The notes under the pieces: model-generated
What the model was told of the DNA's origin: nothing
Database searches by the model: none
What the model saw: only the letters and a program-made list of their open reading frames with translations
Position numbers and translations under genes: made by a program
Shown here: in pieces, positions 17,602 to 25,699 of the stretch
How positions within the stretch are numbered: position 1 is the first letter of the stretch
How the letters are laid out: each line of letters starts with the position of its first letter
DNA from: Nitrospira sp. CG24A
Lineage (GTDB): Bacteria; Nitrospirota; Nitrospiria; Nitrospirales; Nitrospiraceae
Direction of reading: 5' to 3'
Assembly (NCBI GenBank): GCA_002869925.2
Contig: NEWT02000020.1
Location: forward strand, 18,385-82,384
DNA length: 64,000 nucleotides

Positions 17602-17842
17602 CGCCTCCCTCATTCCAGAACGATCGTCTGCTCGTCGAACGTGATCCTGCGCCTCGGTCCAATGTACAGGCTCGGGCCTCCTCATTCCACTCGTCATATT
17701 TTTCCCTGTCCGGCAATCTTTTCCCAGCCATACCTCTCCACTCGGCATGGTTCTCTCGATCATCACAGCATCACCCGCATCGTATCTGTGCCATCGCGTT
17801 GAATTTGCAGCGTCATGAGTGGCCGGTCGTTCACACGATCTA

Positions 17843-17858
17843 TGGCATACATGTTGCG
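17843..17858 (+). promoter_or_regulatory. Sigma-54-type promoter of the flgF operon
   Basis: TGGCAT at 17843-17848, five bases, TTGC at 17854-17857. Predicted start near 17869, about 29 bases before the flgF ATG. It is the same pattern as the fliL site at 4078. The rest of the gap 17602-17842 contains nothing recognisable. Confidence 0.65.
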
Positions 17859-17897
17859 AAGTGACATGCTCGAACGGCCTTATATGGAAGGGCATAT

Positions 17898-18665
17898 ATG
17901 AATCGAGCCATCTATCCCATTCTTTCCGGTGCACTCGCCCAGGAACGTGAGATGCAGGTCTTTGCCAATAATATGGCGAATGTGAATACAGCTGGATTTA
18001 AGCAAGACGACCAGGCGTTTAAGTCTGTCATGGCACGTGCGCAAGCTGCCATGCCGGCCTTGGCATTTCCAACTGGATTTGGCCAGCAGATCGGTGCCCG
18101 CCCGTTCGGTCCGGACGAGCGTGTCTTCGTGGCCCCTCATGCGCTCCGTACTTCGTTTGAGGCAGGACGGATCAGGATTACCGGGAATCCGCTTGATACG
18201 GCGATCCAGGGAAGTGGGTTTTTCGAGGTGAAGACTCCTCAGGGCACACGCTATACCAGGAGCGGCATGTTCTCGCTGGACTCTCAGCGTCGATTGGTCA
18301 CGAATTTAGGATATCCCGTGATGGGCACCAAGGGAGAAATCAAGGTTCCGCCTGGAGCAATCCAAGTGGGTGCGCAAGGAGGGATTGATGTCGATGGACG
18401 ATCGGTCGCGACACTCAAGTTGATGGATTTCCCCGTGGATCACATGCCACAGAAGCATAGCGATGGGCTGTTTGCCTCGGACTCCGCCCAACCGGCGAAG
18501 AATCCGCAAGTTCAGGGAGGACACATTGAAGAGTCGAACGTGAACTCAATCGGTGAGATGGTCAAGATGATCCAAGGCATGCGGAACTATGAGTCGTCGC
18601 AGAAGCTGATTCAGACGTTGGACCATATGGCAGAAGTCGCGATCCAAGATGTCGGACGAGTGTAG
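17898..18665 (+). CDS. flgF: Flagellar basal-body rod protein FlgF
   Basis: 255 residues, with the rod motif in MQVFANNMANVNTAGFKQD and the C-terminal EESNVNSIGEMVKMIQGMRNYESSQ. The middle has LDTAIQGSGFFEVKTPQGTRYTRSG, the FlgE/F/G core. It is shorter than FlgG (263, next gene) and carries an unusual first residue series MNRAIYPILSGALAQEREM, which fits FlgF rather than FlgG. GGAAGGG lies upstream. It is the first gene after the second sigma-54-type site. Confidence 0.92.
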   Translation: MNRAIYPILSGALAQEREMQVFANNMANVNTAGFKQDDQAFKSVMARAQAAMPALAFPTGFGQQIGARPFGPDERVFVAPHALRTSFEAGRIRITGNPLDTAIQGSGFFEVKTPQGTRYTRSGMFSLDSQRRLVTNLGYPVMGTKGEIKVPPGAIQVGAQGGIDVDGRSVATLKLMDFPVDHMPQKHSDGLFASDSAQPAKNPQVQGGHIEESNVNSIGEMVKMIQGMRNYESSQKLIQTLDHMAEVAIQDVGRV

Positions 18666-18670
18666 TAAAA

Positions 18671-18737
18671 CCGTGAAGCGTATGTCGTGAAGCGTCGTTC
18701 GTTTCTGGATTTGGACGCTTCAGGCTTCACGAACGGC
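18671..18737. repeat. Inverted repeat before flgG (family C)
   Basis: CCGTGAAGCG and GTCGTGAAGCGTCG on the left are mirrored by GACGCTTCAGGCTTCACGAACGG on the right. It occupies the flgF-flgG gap up to the ribosome site of flgG. Confidence 0.65.
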
Positions 18738-18757
18738 GAGAGACGCAGGAGGTTTCT

Positions 18758-19549
18758 ATGATTCGAGCGATGTGGACGGCGGCGACTGGAATGACCGCCC
18801 AACAGATCAATGTCGACACGATTGCCCACAATCTGGCGAACGTCAATACGAACTCATTCAAACGCAGTCGAGCAGAGTTTGCCGATTTACTGTATCAGGT
18901 CCAACGCATGCCGGGGACTAATGCGTCGAACGTCGGAGTGTTTCCTGTCGGCATCCAGATTGGGGCGGGAGTGCGTCCCGTGACGGTGGCCAAGGAATGG
19001 ATGCAGGGAAACATGCGGCAGACGAATAACGAACTGGACCTGGCGATCGATGGCGCGGGGTTTTTCCAGGTTTCTCGGCCTGATGGGACAGTCATGTATA
19101 CCCGCAACGGCTCGTTCAAGCGTGACAACGTCGGAAATCTCGTCACCGGAGACGGAGATCTTCTGAATCCCGTCATCACGATCCCATCAGGGGCGTTGAA
19201 GCTCGACATCGGCCAAGATGGCACCGTATCCGTCTTACTCCCCGGCGTGACCCAGGCGTCGCAGGTGGGCCAGATCCAGTTGACGAAGTTCGATAACCCG
19301 TCCGGGCTTGTGGCGATGGGAAGTAACCTATTTCTCGACAGTTTTGCCTCGGGCCCTCCGCTTCAAGGGACCGGAGGCTTCTCAACCGGATTTGGCACGA
19401 TCCAACAGGGTTTCCTCGAAAGCTCCAACGTGAACCTGGCCGAGGAAATGGTCAACATGATCATTGCGCAACGCAGCTATGAGATTAACTCGAAAACCAT
19501 TCAAGCCTCCGATGAAATGATGTCGATCGCGAACAATCTGAAGCGGTAA
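18758..19549 (+). CDS. flgG: Flagellar distal rod protein FlgG
   Basis: 263 residues, canonical FlgG: MIRAMWTAATGMTAQQ, IAHNLANVNTNSFKRSRAEF, LDLAIDGAGFFQV and the C-terminal LAEEMVNMIIAQRSYEINSKT. It forms the distal rod that crosses the peptidoglycan. AGGAGG precedes the ATG. flgA follows 26 bases after the stop. Confidence 0.97.
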   Translation: MIRAMWTAATGMTAQQINVDTIAHNLANVNTNSFKRSRAEFADLLYQVQRMPGTNASNVGVFPVGIQIGAGVRPVTVAKEWMQGNMRQTNNELDLAIDGAGFFQVSRPDGTVMYTRNGSFKRDNVGNLVTGDGDLLNPVITIPSGALKLDIGQDGTVSVLLPGVTQASQVGQIQLTKFDNPSGLVAMGSNLFLDSFASGPPLQGTGGFSTGFGTIQQGFLESSNVNLAEEMVNMIIAQRSYEINSKTIQASDEMMSIANNLKR

Positions 19550-19575
19550 GTGCGTTGCACGAAGGAGTGTTTCTT

Positions 19576-20385
19576 ATGACCATACCCCGTTCATTCACGC
19601 AGCTTGCACTCGTGGCCTTCATGTGTTGTGGCCCCATCCTGACAGAGGCTGTTGGACTGTCGTCGGCACAACCAGTATCCGCCGGGGAAGCTGGTGGCTC
19701 CGAGCATCGCTCAGGGGTGAAGCGTAGCGAATCAAGGCTGGTGGTTCATCAGCTGCATCCGGAACACATCCAACAGAGTATTTTGCGGGTACTTGAGCAA
19801 GAGATGGCTGGGAAGGTTCAATCTATTCATGCTGTGGTGATCGACCCACTTGATCCGATGACCATTCCTTCAGGCGAGATTGGCTTGAGGGTTTCTCCGA
19901 ACGGGGCTCAAGAAGGACTCGGCCGCCGTGGATTTCTTGTTCAGATCAACATGAATGGAAAGCCGTGGCAGACGATAGATGCCATTGCCGATGTATCGGC
20001 GTCCATCGATGCCGTCGTCCCGACGCGAGTCATGCAGATCGACAGCGTGATCGACGCAGAGGATGTGGCGGTCCATCGTATTAAACTCACGGATTTGGAC
20101 CATCAACTGCTGACGAACCTCAAGGATGTCATTGGGAAGAGCGTGGCGCGGCCGTTACAGCCGAATAACCCTATTCGTTTAGGAATGCTGAAGAAACCGT
20201 ACGCCGTGCGCAAGGGAGATCGTGTGTCCATTGAGGCGAGGCATGGGGGCCTCTCGATTCAGGTGGTCGGCTTGGCCAAGTCAAGCGGGGAACTCGGACA
20301 AACCGCTACGGTGGCCAATGTCGATTCAGGCAAAGAGTTGCGTGCGAAGATTGTCGGGCCTGGAGCCGTTCGTGTTGAATACTAG
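19576..20385 (+). CDS. flgA: P-ring assembly chaperone FlgA
   Basis: 269 residues from ATG 19576 (GAAGGAG upstream). A Sec signal peptide (FTQLALVAFMCCGPILTEAVG) is followed by the SAF-type beta domain. The conserved C-terminal half includes VARPLQPNNPIRLGMLKKP, VRKGDRVSIEARHGGLSIQV and GLAKSSGELGQTATVANVDSGKEL. It chaperones FlgI in the periplasm; flgI is two genes downstream. Confidence 0.92.
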   Translation: MTIPRSFTQLALVAFMCCGPILTEAVGLSSAQPVSAGEAGGSEHRSGVKRSESRLVVHQLHPEHIQQSILRVLEQEMAGKVQSIHAVVIDPLDPMTIPSGEIGLRVSPNGAQEGLGRRGFLVQINMNGKPWQTIDAIADVSASIDAVVPTRVMQIDSVIDAEDVAVHRIKLTDLDHQLLTNLKDVIGKSVARPLQPNNPIRLGMLKKPYAVRKGDRVSIEARHGGLSIQVVGLAKSSGELGQTATVANVDSGKELRAKIVGPGAVRVEY

Positions 20386-20389
20386 CAAG

Positions 20390-21187
20390 ATGCGAAAAAA
20401 AACCACCAGCGGCGTTCTCGCATCGCTCAGAGGCTCAACGTACCGAAGCGTACGCCTCGCCTCTTCGCTCGCTGCGGCCTTGCTGGACGGTATTTTTGAG
20501 CATCTTGCAGCTGTGACGGTGAGCCTATTGACGGTCGCGCTGCTGAGCTATGGCTGCTCGTCATCGCCACCAAAAACCGACTCGAAGCCCACGGTTGCTT
20601 CCTTGCCGGTGCCAAAAACACTGGGGTCTCTCTGGCAAGAAGAGAATGGTCGCGCCTACCTCTATGAAGATATGCGGGCCATGCGTGTCGGAGATATTCT
20701 CACGATAAAAATTATTGAAAAGCATAAGGGATCGAAGTCCGCCGACACTGGAACTCAGCGGGATTCTACAATTCAAAATAGTCTGGCAGGCAGTGCTATC
20801 GGATACATCGGTATTCCCGGCATACGCCTCGGCGGCGAAGCGAGACGAGGGCTTGGTATCGATGCGAGCGCCTCGAACAAGTTTGAAGGCAAGGGGACCA
20901 CGAATCGTGAAGGAACCTTGACGGGGACCATTTCTTCCATCGTCACGGAGGTGCTGCCCAACGGCGACCTGCGGATTGCAGGACGCCGGGAGGTGACGGT
21001 CAACAGTGAAAAGCAATTGATGACGATCGCGGGGATCGTGCGACGGGTCGATGTCGATACTAAGAATACGGTGCTCTCGTCTGCGATTGCGGATGCCAAG
21101 ATCGAGTATTCAGGGCTCGGTGTGCTGGATGACGTTCAACGGCCTGGATGGCTCGTTCGGGTGCTGGATTGGATCTCCCCATTCTAA
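20390..21187 (+). CDS. flgH: Flagellar L-ring lipoprotein FlgH with a repeat inside its signal peptide
   Basis: 265 residues from ATG 20390. The mature part is classic FlgH: LGSLWQEENGRAYLYEDMRAM, VGDILTIKIIEKHKGSKSAD, then LPNGDLRIAGRREVTVNSE and GVLDDVQRPGWLVRVLDWISPF. The lipobox cysteine is in LLSYGCSSSPP, about 57 residues from the ATG, far longer than a normal 20-25 residue signal. The extra stretch between MRKKTTSG and the hydrophobic core (LAAVTVSLLTVALL) is a palindromic genomic repeat. A GTG at 20513 could give a short signal but lacks a positively charged start. Confidence 0.93.
   Translation: MRKKTTSGVLASLRGSTYRSVRLASSLAAALLDGIFEHLAAVTVSLLTVALLSYGCSSSPPKTDSKPTVASLPVPKTLGSLWQEENGRAYLYEDMRAMRVGDILTIKIIEKHKGSKSADTGTQRDSTIQNSLAGSAIGYIGIPGIRLGGEARRGLGIDASASNKFEGKGTTNREGTLTGTISSIVTEVLPNGDLRIAGRREVTVNSEKQLMTIAGIVRRVDVDTKNTVLSSAIADAKIEYSGLGVLDDVQRPGWLVRVLDWISPF
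20408..20510. repeat. Genomic repeat (family D) inside the flgH signal-peptide region
   Basis: Stem AGAGGC (20429-20434) with GCCTCT (20459-20464), inner CGTAC/GTACG around CGAAGC. It is followed by a tail GGACGGTATTTTTGAGCATC at 20485-20504. A second partial copy of that tail is at 24121-24147, before flgK. It adds about 35 codons in frame to flgH. Confidence 0.65.
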
Positions 21188-21207
21188 CGGTGAAGGAGGT
21201 ACGACTC

Positions 21208-21477
21208 ATGACATACACGATGAGAGGAACGACAGCCGCTCGTAGGAATCGCATGGCCACAATGAGGTCATTGCAGTTGATGGTGGTGAACGGAGTCATA
21301 CGCCGTGCAGAGGTATTCCCCCATCGAAATCTTGATAAATACGTCGATCTTGATGCGGATCCAGAGGCGTCATTGTCATCACTCTCGGCCGTCACGCCTG
21401 ATCAACACAGTTGGTTCGCCCGGTTTTCTAGCCGGCCGGCCGATTCATCTCTTACGCATGCGAGAAACGCGACATGA
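21208..21477 (+). CDS. Hypothetical 89-residue protein between flgH and flgI
   Basis: Starts at ATG 21208 behind GAAGGAGG, and its last codon overlaps the flgI ATG (ATGA), so it looks translated and coupled to flgI. The protein is basic in its first third (MTYTMRGTTAARRNRMATM) and then short and polar; no signal peptide, membrane helix or known domain is seen. The sequence LQLMVVNGVIRRAEVFPH may form a beta hairpin. I do not recognise it. It replaces the direct flgH-flgI junction found in many bacteria. Confidence 0.55.
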   Translation: MTYTMRGTTAARRNRMATMRSLQLMVVNGVIRRAEVFPHRNLDKYVDLDADPEASLSSLSAVTPDQHSWFARFSSRPADSSLTHARNAT

Positions 21478-22607
21478 TACGAGCAAAGACGGGCATTGGG
21501 CTGGTGGTATTGGGGAGCCTTCTCTGGGCGATGCCGGCAAATGCGGTTCGCATCAAAGACGTCGGATCGTTCGAAGGCGTTCGCGACAACCAGTTGATCG
21601 GCTACGGCCTCGTTGTCGGGTTAGATCGAACCGGTGATCAGGTCATCGGCGGGCAGTTCACAATTCAGGCGATGATGTCGATGCTCAACAAGATGGGCAT
21701 CAACCTCGTGATCGATCCGATCCAGTTGCTGACACGCAACATTGCCTCGGTGATGGTGACGGCCAAGCTGCCGCCCTTCGCAAAGCCAGGCTTGACGCTC
21801 GATGTGCTGGTTTCATCAATGGCGAATGCCAAGAGTTTACAAGGCGGCACCTTGCTGCTTACCCCGCTGAAAGCGGCAAATCAGCAAGTGTATGCTGTGG
21901 CGCAAGGACCGGTTTCAATCGGGGGGTTCTTGGGAGGAACGGGTGGAGCAGGCGGGTCTACTACCACCAAGAATCATCAATCCGCCGGGATCGTACCTGG
22001 TGGCGCCATCATTGAAAAGGACGCCGGCATTGATATTGAATCGTGGGAAACCGTCTCGGTGCTGCTGCGTCACCCGGATTTTACGACGGCAATCCGGACG
22101 ACGGAAGCGATCGACGGGGTATTTGGCAAGGGGAGTGCCATGGCCGTGAATTCCGGGCTTGTTCGGGCGTCGATTCCGGCAGCGTTTCGTGGGCGAGTTG
22201 TGGAATACATTGCCACGATCGAAGGGTTGGATATCAACGTCGATATGCCTGCGAAAGTCGTTGTGAATGAACGGACCGGTACCGTGGTGTTGGGGGAACA
22301 TGTTCGTATCTCTACCTGCGCCATTTCCCATGGCAATCTTACAATCTCGGTGAAGAATACGCTTAATGTGTCGCAGCCCCCGGCTCCATTGATTGGATCA
22401 ACTGGTGGCCAGACGACTGTGACCGAAGACGTGCAAACCGAAGTAAAAGAGCAGGAATCCAGACTCGTGGTAGTGGATGAAACGGTTACACTCGGGGAAG
22501 TGGTACGGGCGCTGAACGCTGTCGGGGTGACCCCCAGGGATTTGGTTGCAATCCTCTCAGCGCTTAGAGCAGCCGGAGCCCTTCAGGCTAATCTTGATGT
22601 TGTGTAG
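21474..22607 (+). CDS. flgI: Flagellar P-ring protein FlgI
   Basis: 377 residues with a Sec signal peptide (LVVLGSLLWAMPANA). Family landmarks are VRIKDVGSFEGVRDNQLIGYGLVVGL, DVLVSSMANAKSLQGGTLLLTPL and VAQGPVSIGGF. An inserted Gly/Ser loop (GGTGGAGGSTTTKNHQ) follows, and the C-terminal GEVVRALNAVGVTPRDLVAILSALRAAGAL completes the set. It makes the peptidoglycan ring around the rod. The start overlaps the small upstream ORF. Confidence 0.96.
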   Translation: MIRAKTGIGLVVLGSLLWAMPANAVRIKDVGSFEGVRDNQLIGYGLVVGLDRTGDQVIGGQFTIQAMMSMLNKMGINLVIDPIQLLTRNIASVMVTAKLPPFAKPGLTLDVLVSSMANAKSLQGGTLLLTPLKAANQQVYAVAQGPVSIGGFLGGTGGAGGSTTTKNHQSAGIVPGGAIIEKDAGIDIESWETVSVLLRHPDFTTAIRTTEAIDGVFGKGSAMAVNSGLVRASIPAAFRGRVVEYIATIEGLDINVDMPAKVVVNERTGTVVLGEHVRISTCAISHGNLTISVKNTLNVSQPPAPLIGSTGGQTTVTEDVQTEVKEQESRLVVVDETVTLGEVVRALNAVGVTPRDLVAILSALRAAGALQANLDVV

Positions 22608-22641
22608 ATAAAGCAATGAATTATTTAAGTAATATACATAC

Positions 22642-23031
22642 ATGAATCACGATTTCTCGATGCTCGGCTCGATCGGCAACATGGCTGACGCTCAACTGAG
22701 TGTGTTGCCGGCACAACCGGCACTCGTCCAGGGTCGGCAGGGGAAGCCAGCCGACCTCAAGGACGCAGCCCATGAATTTGAAGCCTATTTTATCTCTCAT
22801 CTGTTGAAAGTAATGAGAGAAACAGTTCCTAAAGGGGCGTTGGAGAACAAGGGAGGGGCGTACTTTTACTCCTTTTATGACCAAGAAATCGGGAGGTTAG
22901 CCTCCGAAGCGGGAGGGATCGGCCTGGCAAAAATGATTCATGAATACACAGAAAGTCATGCTCACTCACTCAAGTTTTCGGAACCGATCGCCGATACAAT
23001 AGTCGACAAGGATCATCGCCCCAGCGGCTAG
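22642..23031 (+). CDS. flgJ: Rod-binding protein FlgJ, N-terminal domain only
   Basis: 129 residues. The rod-binding core is present: LKDAAHEFEAYFISHLLKVMRETVPKGAL and the following YFYSFYDQEIGRLASEAGGIGLAKMI. The C-terminal muramidase of enterobacterial FlgJ is absent, as in many phyla where a separate lytic enzyme does the job; none was seen in this window. It follows flgI by 34 bases in an A/T-rich spacer. Confidence 0.88.
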   Translation: MNHDFSMLGSIGNMADAQLSVLPAQPALVQGRQGKPADLKDAAHEFEAYFISHLLKVMRETVPKGALENKGGAYFYSFYDQEIGRLASEAGGIGLAKMIHEYTESHAHSLKFSEPIADTIVDKDHRPSG

Positions 23032-23081
23032 CGGTTGCCGGAATGAATTCGTAGACGACAGTACTGAGAGGAGTCATCATC

Positions 23082-23384
23082 ATGCAGATCTCCGGTCATG
23101 GTAAGCCAGATTATCTTGCGAAGATTCTGCTCGGGATTCAGGGAGCTGATGGTGTCAGTGCGAAGCCGCTACCACCACAGGGTGGGCACCAGGATCGGGT
23201 GCAGATCTCAGATCGAGCGAAGGAGATCCAACGGATTAAGGCGTTGGCTGATCAGCCGGATGCTGCACGAGAAGAGCGAATCGCACAGATTAGCCGATCG
23301 GTCGACGCCGGCACCTATACGGTGTCAGGGAAACATGTTGCCGATGCACTGATCCGTCAGACACTCACCGACGCGGTTCTCTGA
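23082..23384 (+). CDS. flgM: Anti-sigma-28 factor FlgM
   Basis: 100 residues, acidic/polar and largely disordered at the N-terminus. The C-terminal sigma-binding half reads DRVQISDRAKEIQRIKAL, then RIAQISRSVDAGTYTVSGKHVADALIRQTL, the FlgM signature. It holds FliA until hook completion and is then exported. GAGAGGAG precedes the ATG. Confidence 0.93.
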   Translation: MQISGHGKPDYLAKILLGIQGADGVSAKPLPPQGGHQDRVQISDRAKEIQRIKALADQPDAAREERIAQISRSVDAGTYTVSGKHVADALIRQTLTDAVL

Positions 23385-23407
23385 CAGGTTAGGCAGGCAC
23401 GATCAAC

Positions 23408-23443
23408 AGGCTGAAGGCCCGGAGCCCTGAACACGGCAGCCTA
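23408..23443. repeat. Weak copy of the GGCTGAAGG repeat (family B)
   Basis: GGCTGAAGGCCCGGAGCCCTGAACACGGCAGCC resembles the better copies at 27424, 31963 and 42851 but lacks the right arm. It lies in the flgM-flgN gap. Confidence 0.4.
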
Positions 23444-23507
23444 TATACCACCTCGCACGTCTCGCAGGAATACAGAACGAGATCCATTCTCACGGATACC
23501 AAGAACT

Positions 23508-24017
23508 ATGCAGGACTTCGTCACGGCCCTCCAGCAATTAGATCACATCCTGCGTCGAGAGGAAGTCCATTGCGATGCGCTGGCAGAGAATATTCAACGA
23601 GAACGACAGGCCCTTCGGACCATGACATTGACCGACATGGCTGAGGTGACTCATCAGCGAGCTGAATTGTTGGATGGTCTATTTTTGCTCGAAACGGAAC
23701 GGGCGGCATGGGTCACGCGGCTCGCTGATCGTTGGAATCTCAACCCGTCAGCCATCTCGCTGAGTGTCATTCTGGAACGGGTTGAGAGGGCCGAGGCGCA
23801 GCGGTTGGAGACATTGTATACCAGGATGGCCGGGAAGATCCGGGGGCTCCGTCATGAGATCTCCATCAATGCCGGCATCTTGAATAGTCTTCAAGTATTC
23901 ATTGCGAAGGGCTTGAACGTTGTACGACAGACGGCGACTCCTCTGGAACTGTATTCAGGAGCAGGAAGGTCTCGCGATTGTGGTATGGATGCACTGATGT
24001 TCCGCCAAAAAGGCTAG
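23508..24017 (+). CDS. flgN: FlgK/FlgL export chaperone FlgN-like
   Basis: 169 residues, predicted all-helical. The FlgN pattern is visible: an N-terminal helix pair (FVTALQQLDHILRREEVHCDALAENI), LTDMAEVTHQRAELLDGLFLLETERAAWV, and a long C-terminal helix ending LQVFIAKGLNVVRQTATPLELYSGAGR, where YSxxG-type residues mark FlgN. Position between flgM and flgK supports it. The last few residues (DALMFRQKG) are not conserved-looking. Confidence 0.85.
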   Translation: MQDFVTALQQLDHILRREEVHCDALAENIQRERQALRTMTLTDMAEVTHQRAELLDGLFLLETERAAWVTRLADRWNLNPSAISLSVILERVERAEAQRLETLYTRMAGKIRGLRHEISINAGILNSLQVFIAKGLNVVRQTATPLELYSGAGRSRDCGMDALMFRQKG

Positions 24018-24033
24018 ACAGGATGTTGAGAAC

Positions 24034-24119
24034 CGTGAAAGATGAGGCGTGAAACGTAAAAAGTAGGATGCCGAGTGCTCTTCATCTGAAACCTTTCACC
24101 TGGTACGTTTCACGAACGA
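24034..24119. repeat. Inverted repeat before flgK (family C)
   Basis: CGTGAAAGATGAGGCGTGAAACGT on the left, ACGTTTCACG on the right, with a shared centre TGCCGAGTGCTCTTCATCTG. Nearly the same centre (TGCCGAATGCTCTTTGTCTG) occurs before flgL. Confidence 0.7.
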
Positions 24120-24120
24120 C

Positions 24121-24147
24121 GAGGACGGATTTTTTGAGCATCCTGCG
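24121..24147. repeat. Partial copy of repeat family D before flgK
   Basis: GGACGGATTTTTTGAGCATC followed by CTGC matches the tail of the element in flgH (20485-20508) with two changes. It directly abuts the family C hairpin on its left. Confidence 0.5.
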
Positions 24148-24170
24148 TTTGCAGCCTGGTAGAGGGCCGA

Positions 24171-25562
24171 ATGGGAATTAATAGACTGGTAGACATTGGC
24201 AAATCCGCGTTATTCACCGCCCAGCAGGCGATTACGGTTGCGGGACATAACATCGCAAATGTCAATACGCCGGGGTTTTCCCGACAACAGGTCAGGCTGG
24301 CAGAGAATAGGCCTGAGAACGGATCTCCGGGCCAGATTGGCACAGGTGTGCACGCCGAGAGTATCCGCCGTTCCTATGATTCCTTTATCGAAGGTCAACT
24401 CCTCGCCTCGCGTGAGCGGCTAGGAGAGTTTACCGCTTCAAGCAACGCCCTGGCTCGACTGGAGCCGCTGTTTGGGGATGCCAATAATCAAGGCATCGGG
24501 GCGGGGCTCAATGAGTTTTTTGGAGCGCTTCAGGATGTGGCGACCAACCCGAACGACTTGTCTGCCAGGACCGTGCTCCTCTCCAAAGCCACAGCGCTCG
24601 CGGGCCGATTCAATCAGTCCGCTGCCGACTTGACTGCCGCGCAAGAGTTTCTCGATCGTCAGGTCGGGCAGACCATCACGGACGTCAACCGCCTGACCTC
24701 TCAGATCGCGAACTTGAATGCCGAGATTGCCCGCGCTGAGTCCACGGGGCAACAGGCCAATGACCTGCGCGATGCACGAGGGGTCGTGCTTGCCAATCTG
24801 GGCGAGTTGATTGAGATTTCATCGATAGAAGACACCACAGGCCAATTGACCGTCTTTGCAGGGCGCGGACATATCCTGGTGGACAAAGAGCGGACTTACC
24901 AATTGGTTGGAGTTCAGGATCTCAGCAATAATGGATTGCTCGATGTGCAGTATGATGCAGGAGCAGGGCCGACGACGAGTGTGGCGCCGGTCATTCAAAG
25001 CGGGCGGCTCAAAGGGCTCCTTGACGTTCGGGATCAGACCATTCCGACATTGCGGACATCCCTCGACACATTGGCCTCGGAAGTTGTCACGCAGGTCAAT
25101 CAACAACATCGACTGGGGTTCGGACTCGATGCCTCGACCAATCAGGATTTTTTCGCGCCGACGGGGACGACAGCGAGCACCATCGCTGTCTCGGTGGCGA
25201 ATGCCAGGCAGATTGCCGCGTCATCGACCGCGATAGGTGTGCCGGGCAATAGTGCGAATGCCTTAGCCTTGGCAGGCCTTCGGAACAGTGATATTGCTGC
25301 GTTCGGTAATGTGACCTTTCAAGAGTATTACAGCACGATTGCCGGGAGTTTCGGCTCGACGGCACAAGGCGCCGACGGGAATCTCAAGGCGCAAGAAATT
25401 CTTCAGAGCCAATTGACCTCCCATCGTGCGGCCGTCTCCGGAGTATCGATGGACGAAGAGCTGGCGAATCTCCTTCAATATCAACGGAGTTTTGATGCGG
25501 CTTCGCGGTTGATTGTCGTAGCGGACGAGCTGTTTCAAACCATCTTGTCTCTCAAGCGATGA
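24171..25562 (+). CDS. flgK: Flagellar hook-filament junction protein FlgK (HAP1)
   Basis: 463 residues. The N-terminus (ALFTAQQAITVAGHNIANVNTPGFSRQQV) and C-terminus (SGVSMDEELANLLQYQRSFDAASRLIVVADELFQTIL) are diagnostic of FlgK. The internal domain 3 is reduced, making the protein shorter than the 547 residues of Salmonella. It caps the hook and joins FlgL. It is preceded by two abutting repeats, leaving little room for a promoter. Confidence 0.96.
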   Translation: MGINRLVDIGKSALFTAQQAITVAGHNIANVNTPGFSRQQVRLAENRPENGSPGQIGTGVHAESIRRSYDSFIEGQLLASRERLGEFTASSNALARLEPLFGDANNQGIGAGLNEFFGALQDVATNPNDLSARTVLLSKATALAGRFNQSAADLTAAQEFLDRQVGQTITDVNRLTSQIANLNAEIARAESTGQQANDLRDARGVVLANLGELIEISSIEDTTGQLTVFAGRGHILVDKERTYQLVGVQDLSNNGLLDVQYDAGAGPTTSVAPVIQSGRLKGLLDVRDQTIPTLRTSLDTLASEVVTQVNQQHRLGFGLDASTNQDFFAPTGTTASTIAVSVANARQIAASSTAIGVPGNSANALALAGLRNSDIAAFGNVTFQEYYSTIAGSFGSTAQGADGNLKAQEILQSQLTSHRAAVSGVSMDEELANLLQYQRSFDAASRLIVVADELFQTILSLKR

Positions 25563-25572
25563 ACGGGGTCAT

Positions 25573-25665
25573 TCGTGAAAAGTGAAAGGTGAAAAGTGAG
25601 ACGTAGAATTGCCGAATGCTCTTTGTCTGAAACTTTTTACTTTTTACCTTTCACCTTTCACGAAC
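25573..25665. repeat. Long inverted repeat before flgL (family C)
   Basis: TTCGTGAAAAGTGAAAGGTG on the left is mirrored by ACCTTTCACCTTTCACGAA on the right. The centre TGCCGAATGCTCTTTGTCTG is shared with the flgK copy. It fills the flgK-flgL gap. Confidence 0.75.
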
Positions 25666-25699
25666 AACCCAGGATCTTCTCTGAAAGGGGAGCGTGACC

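Noticed and set aside
18671..25665. CRISPR array made of the GTGAA/TTCAC repeats
   Set aside because: Copies are far apart, imperfect and self-complementary, and no cas gene is present.
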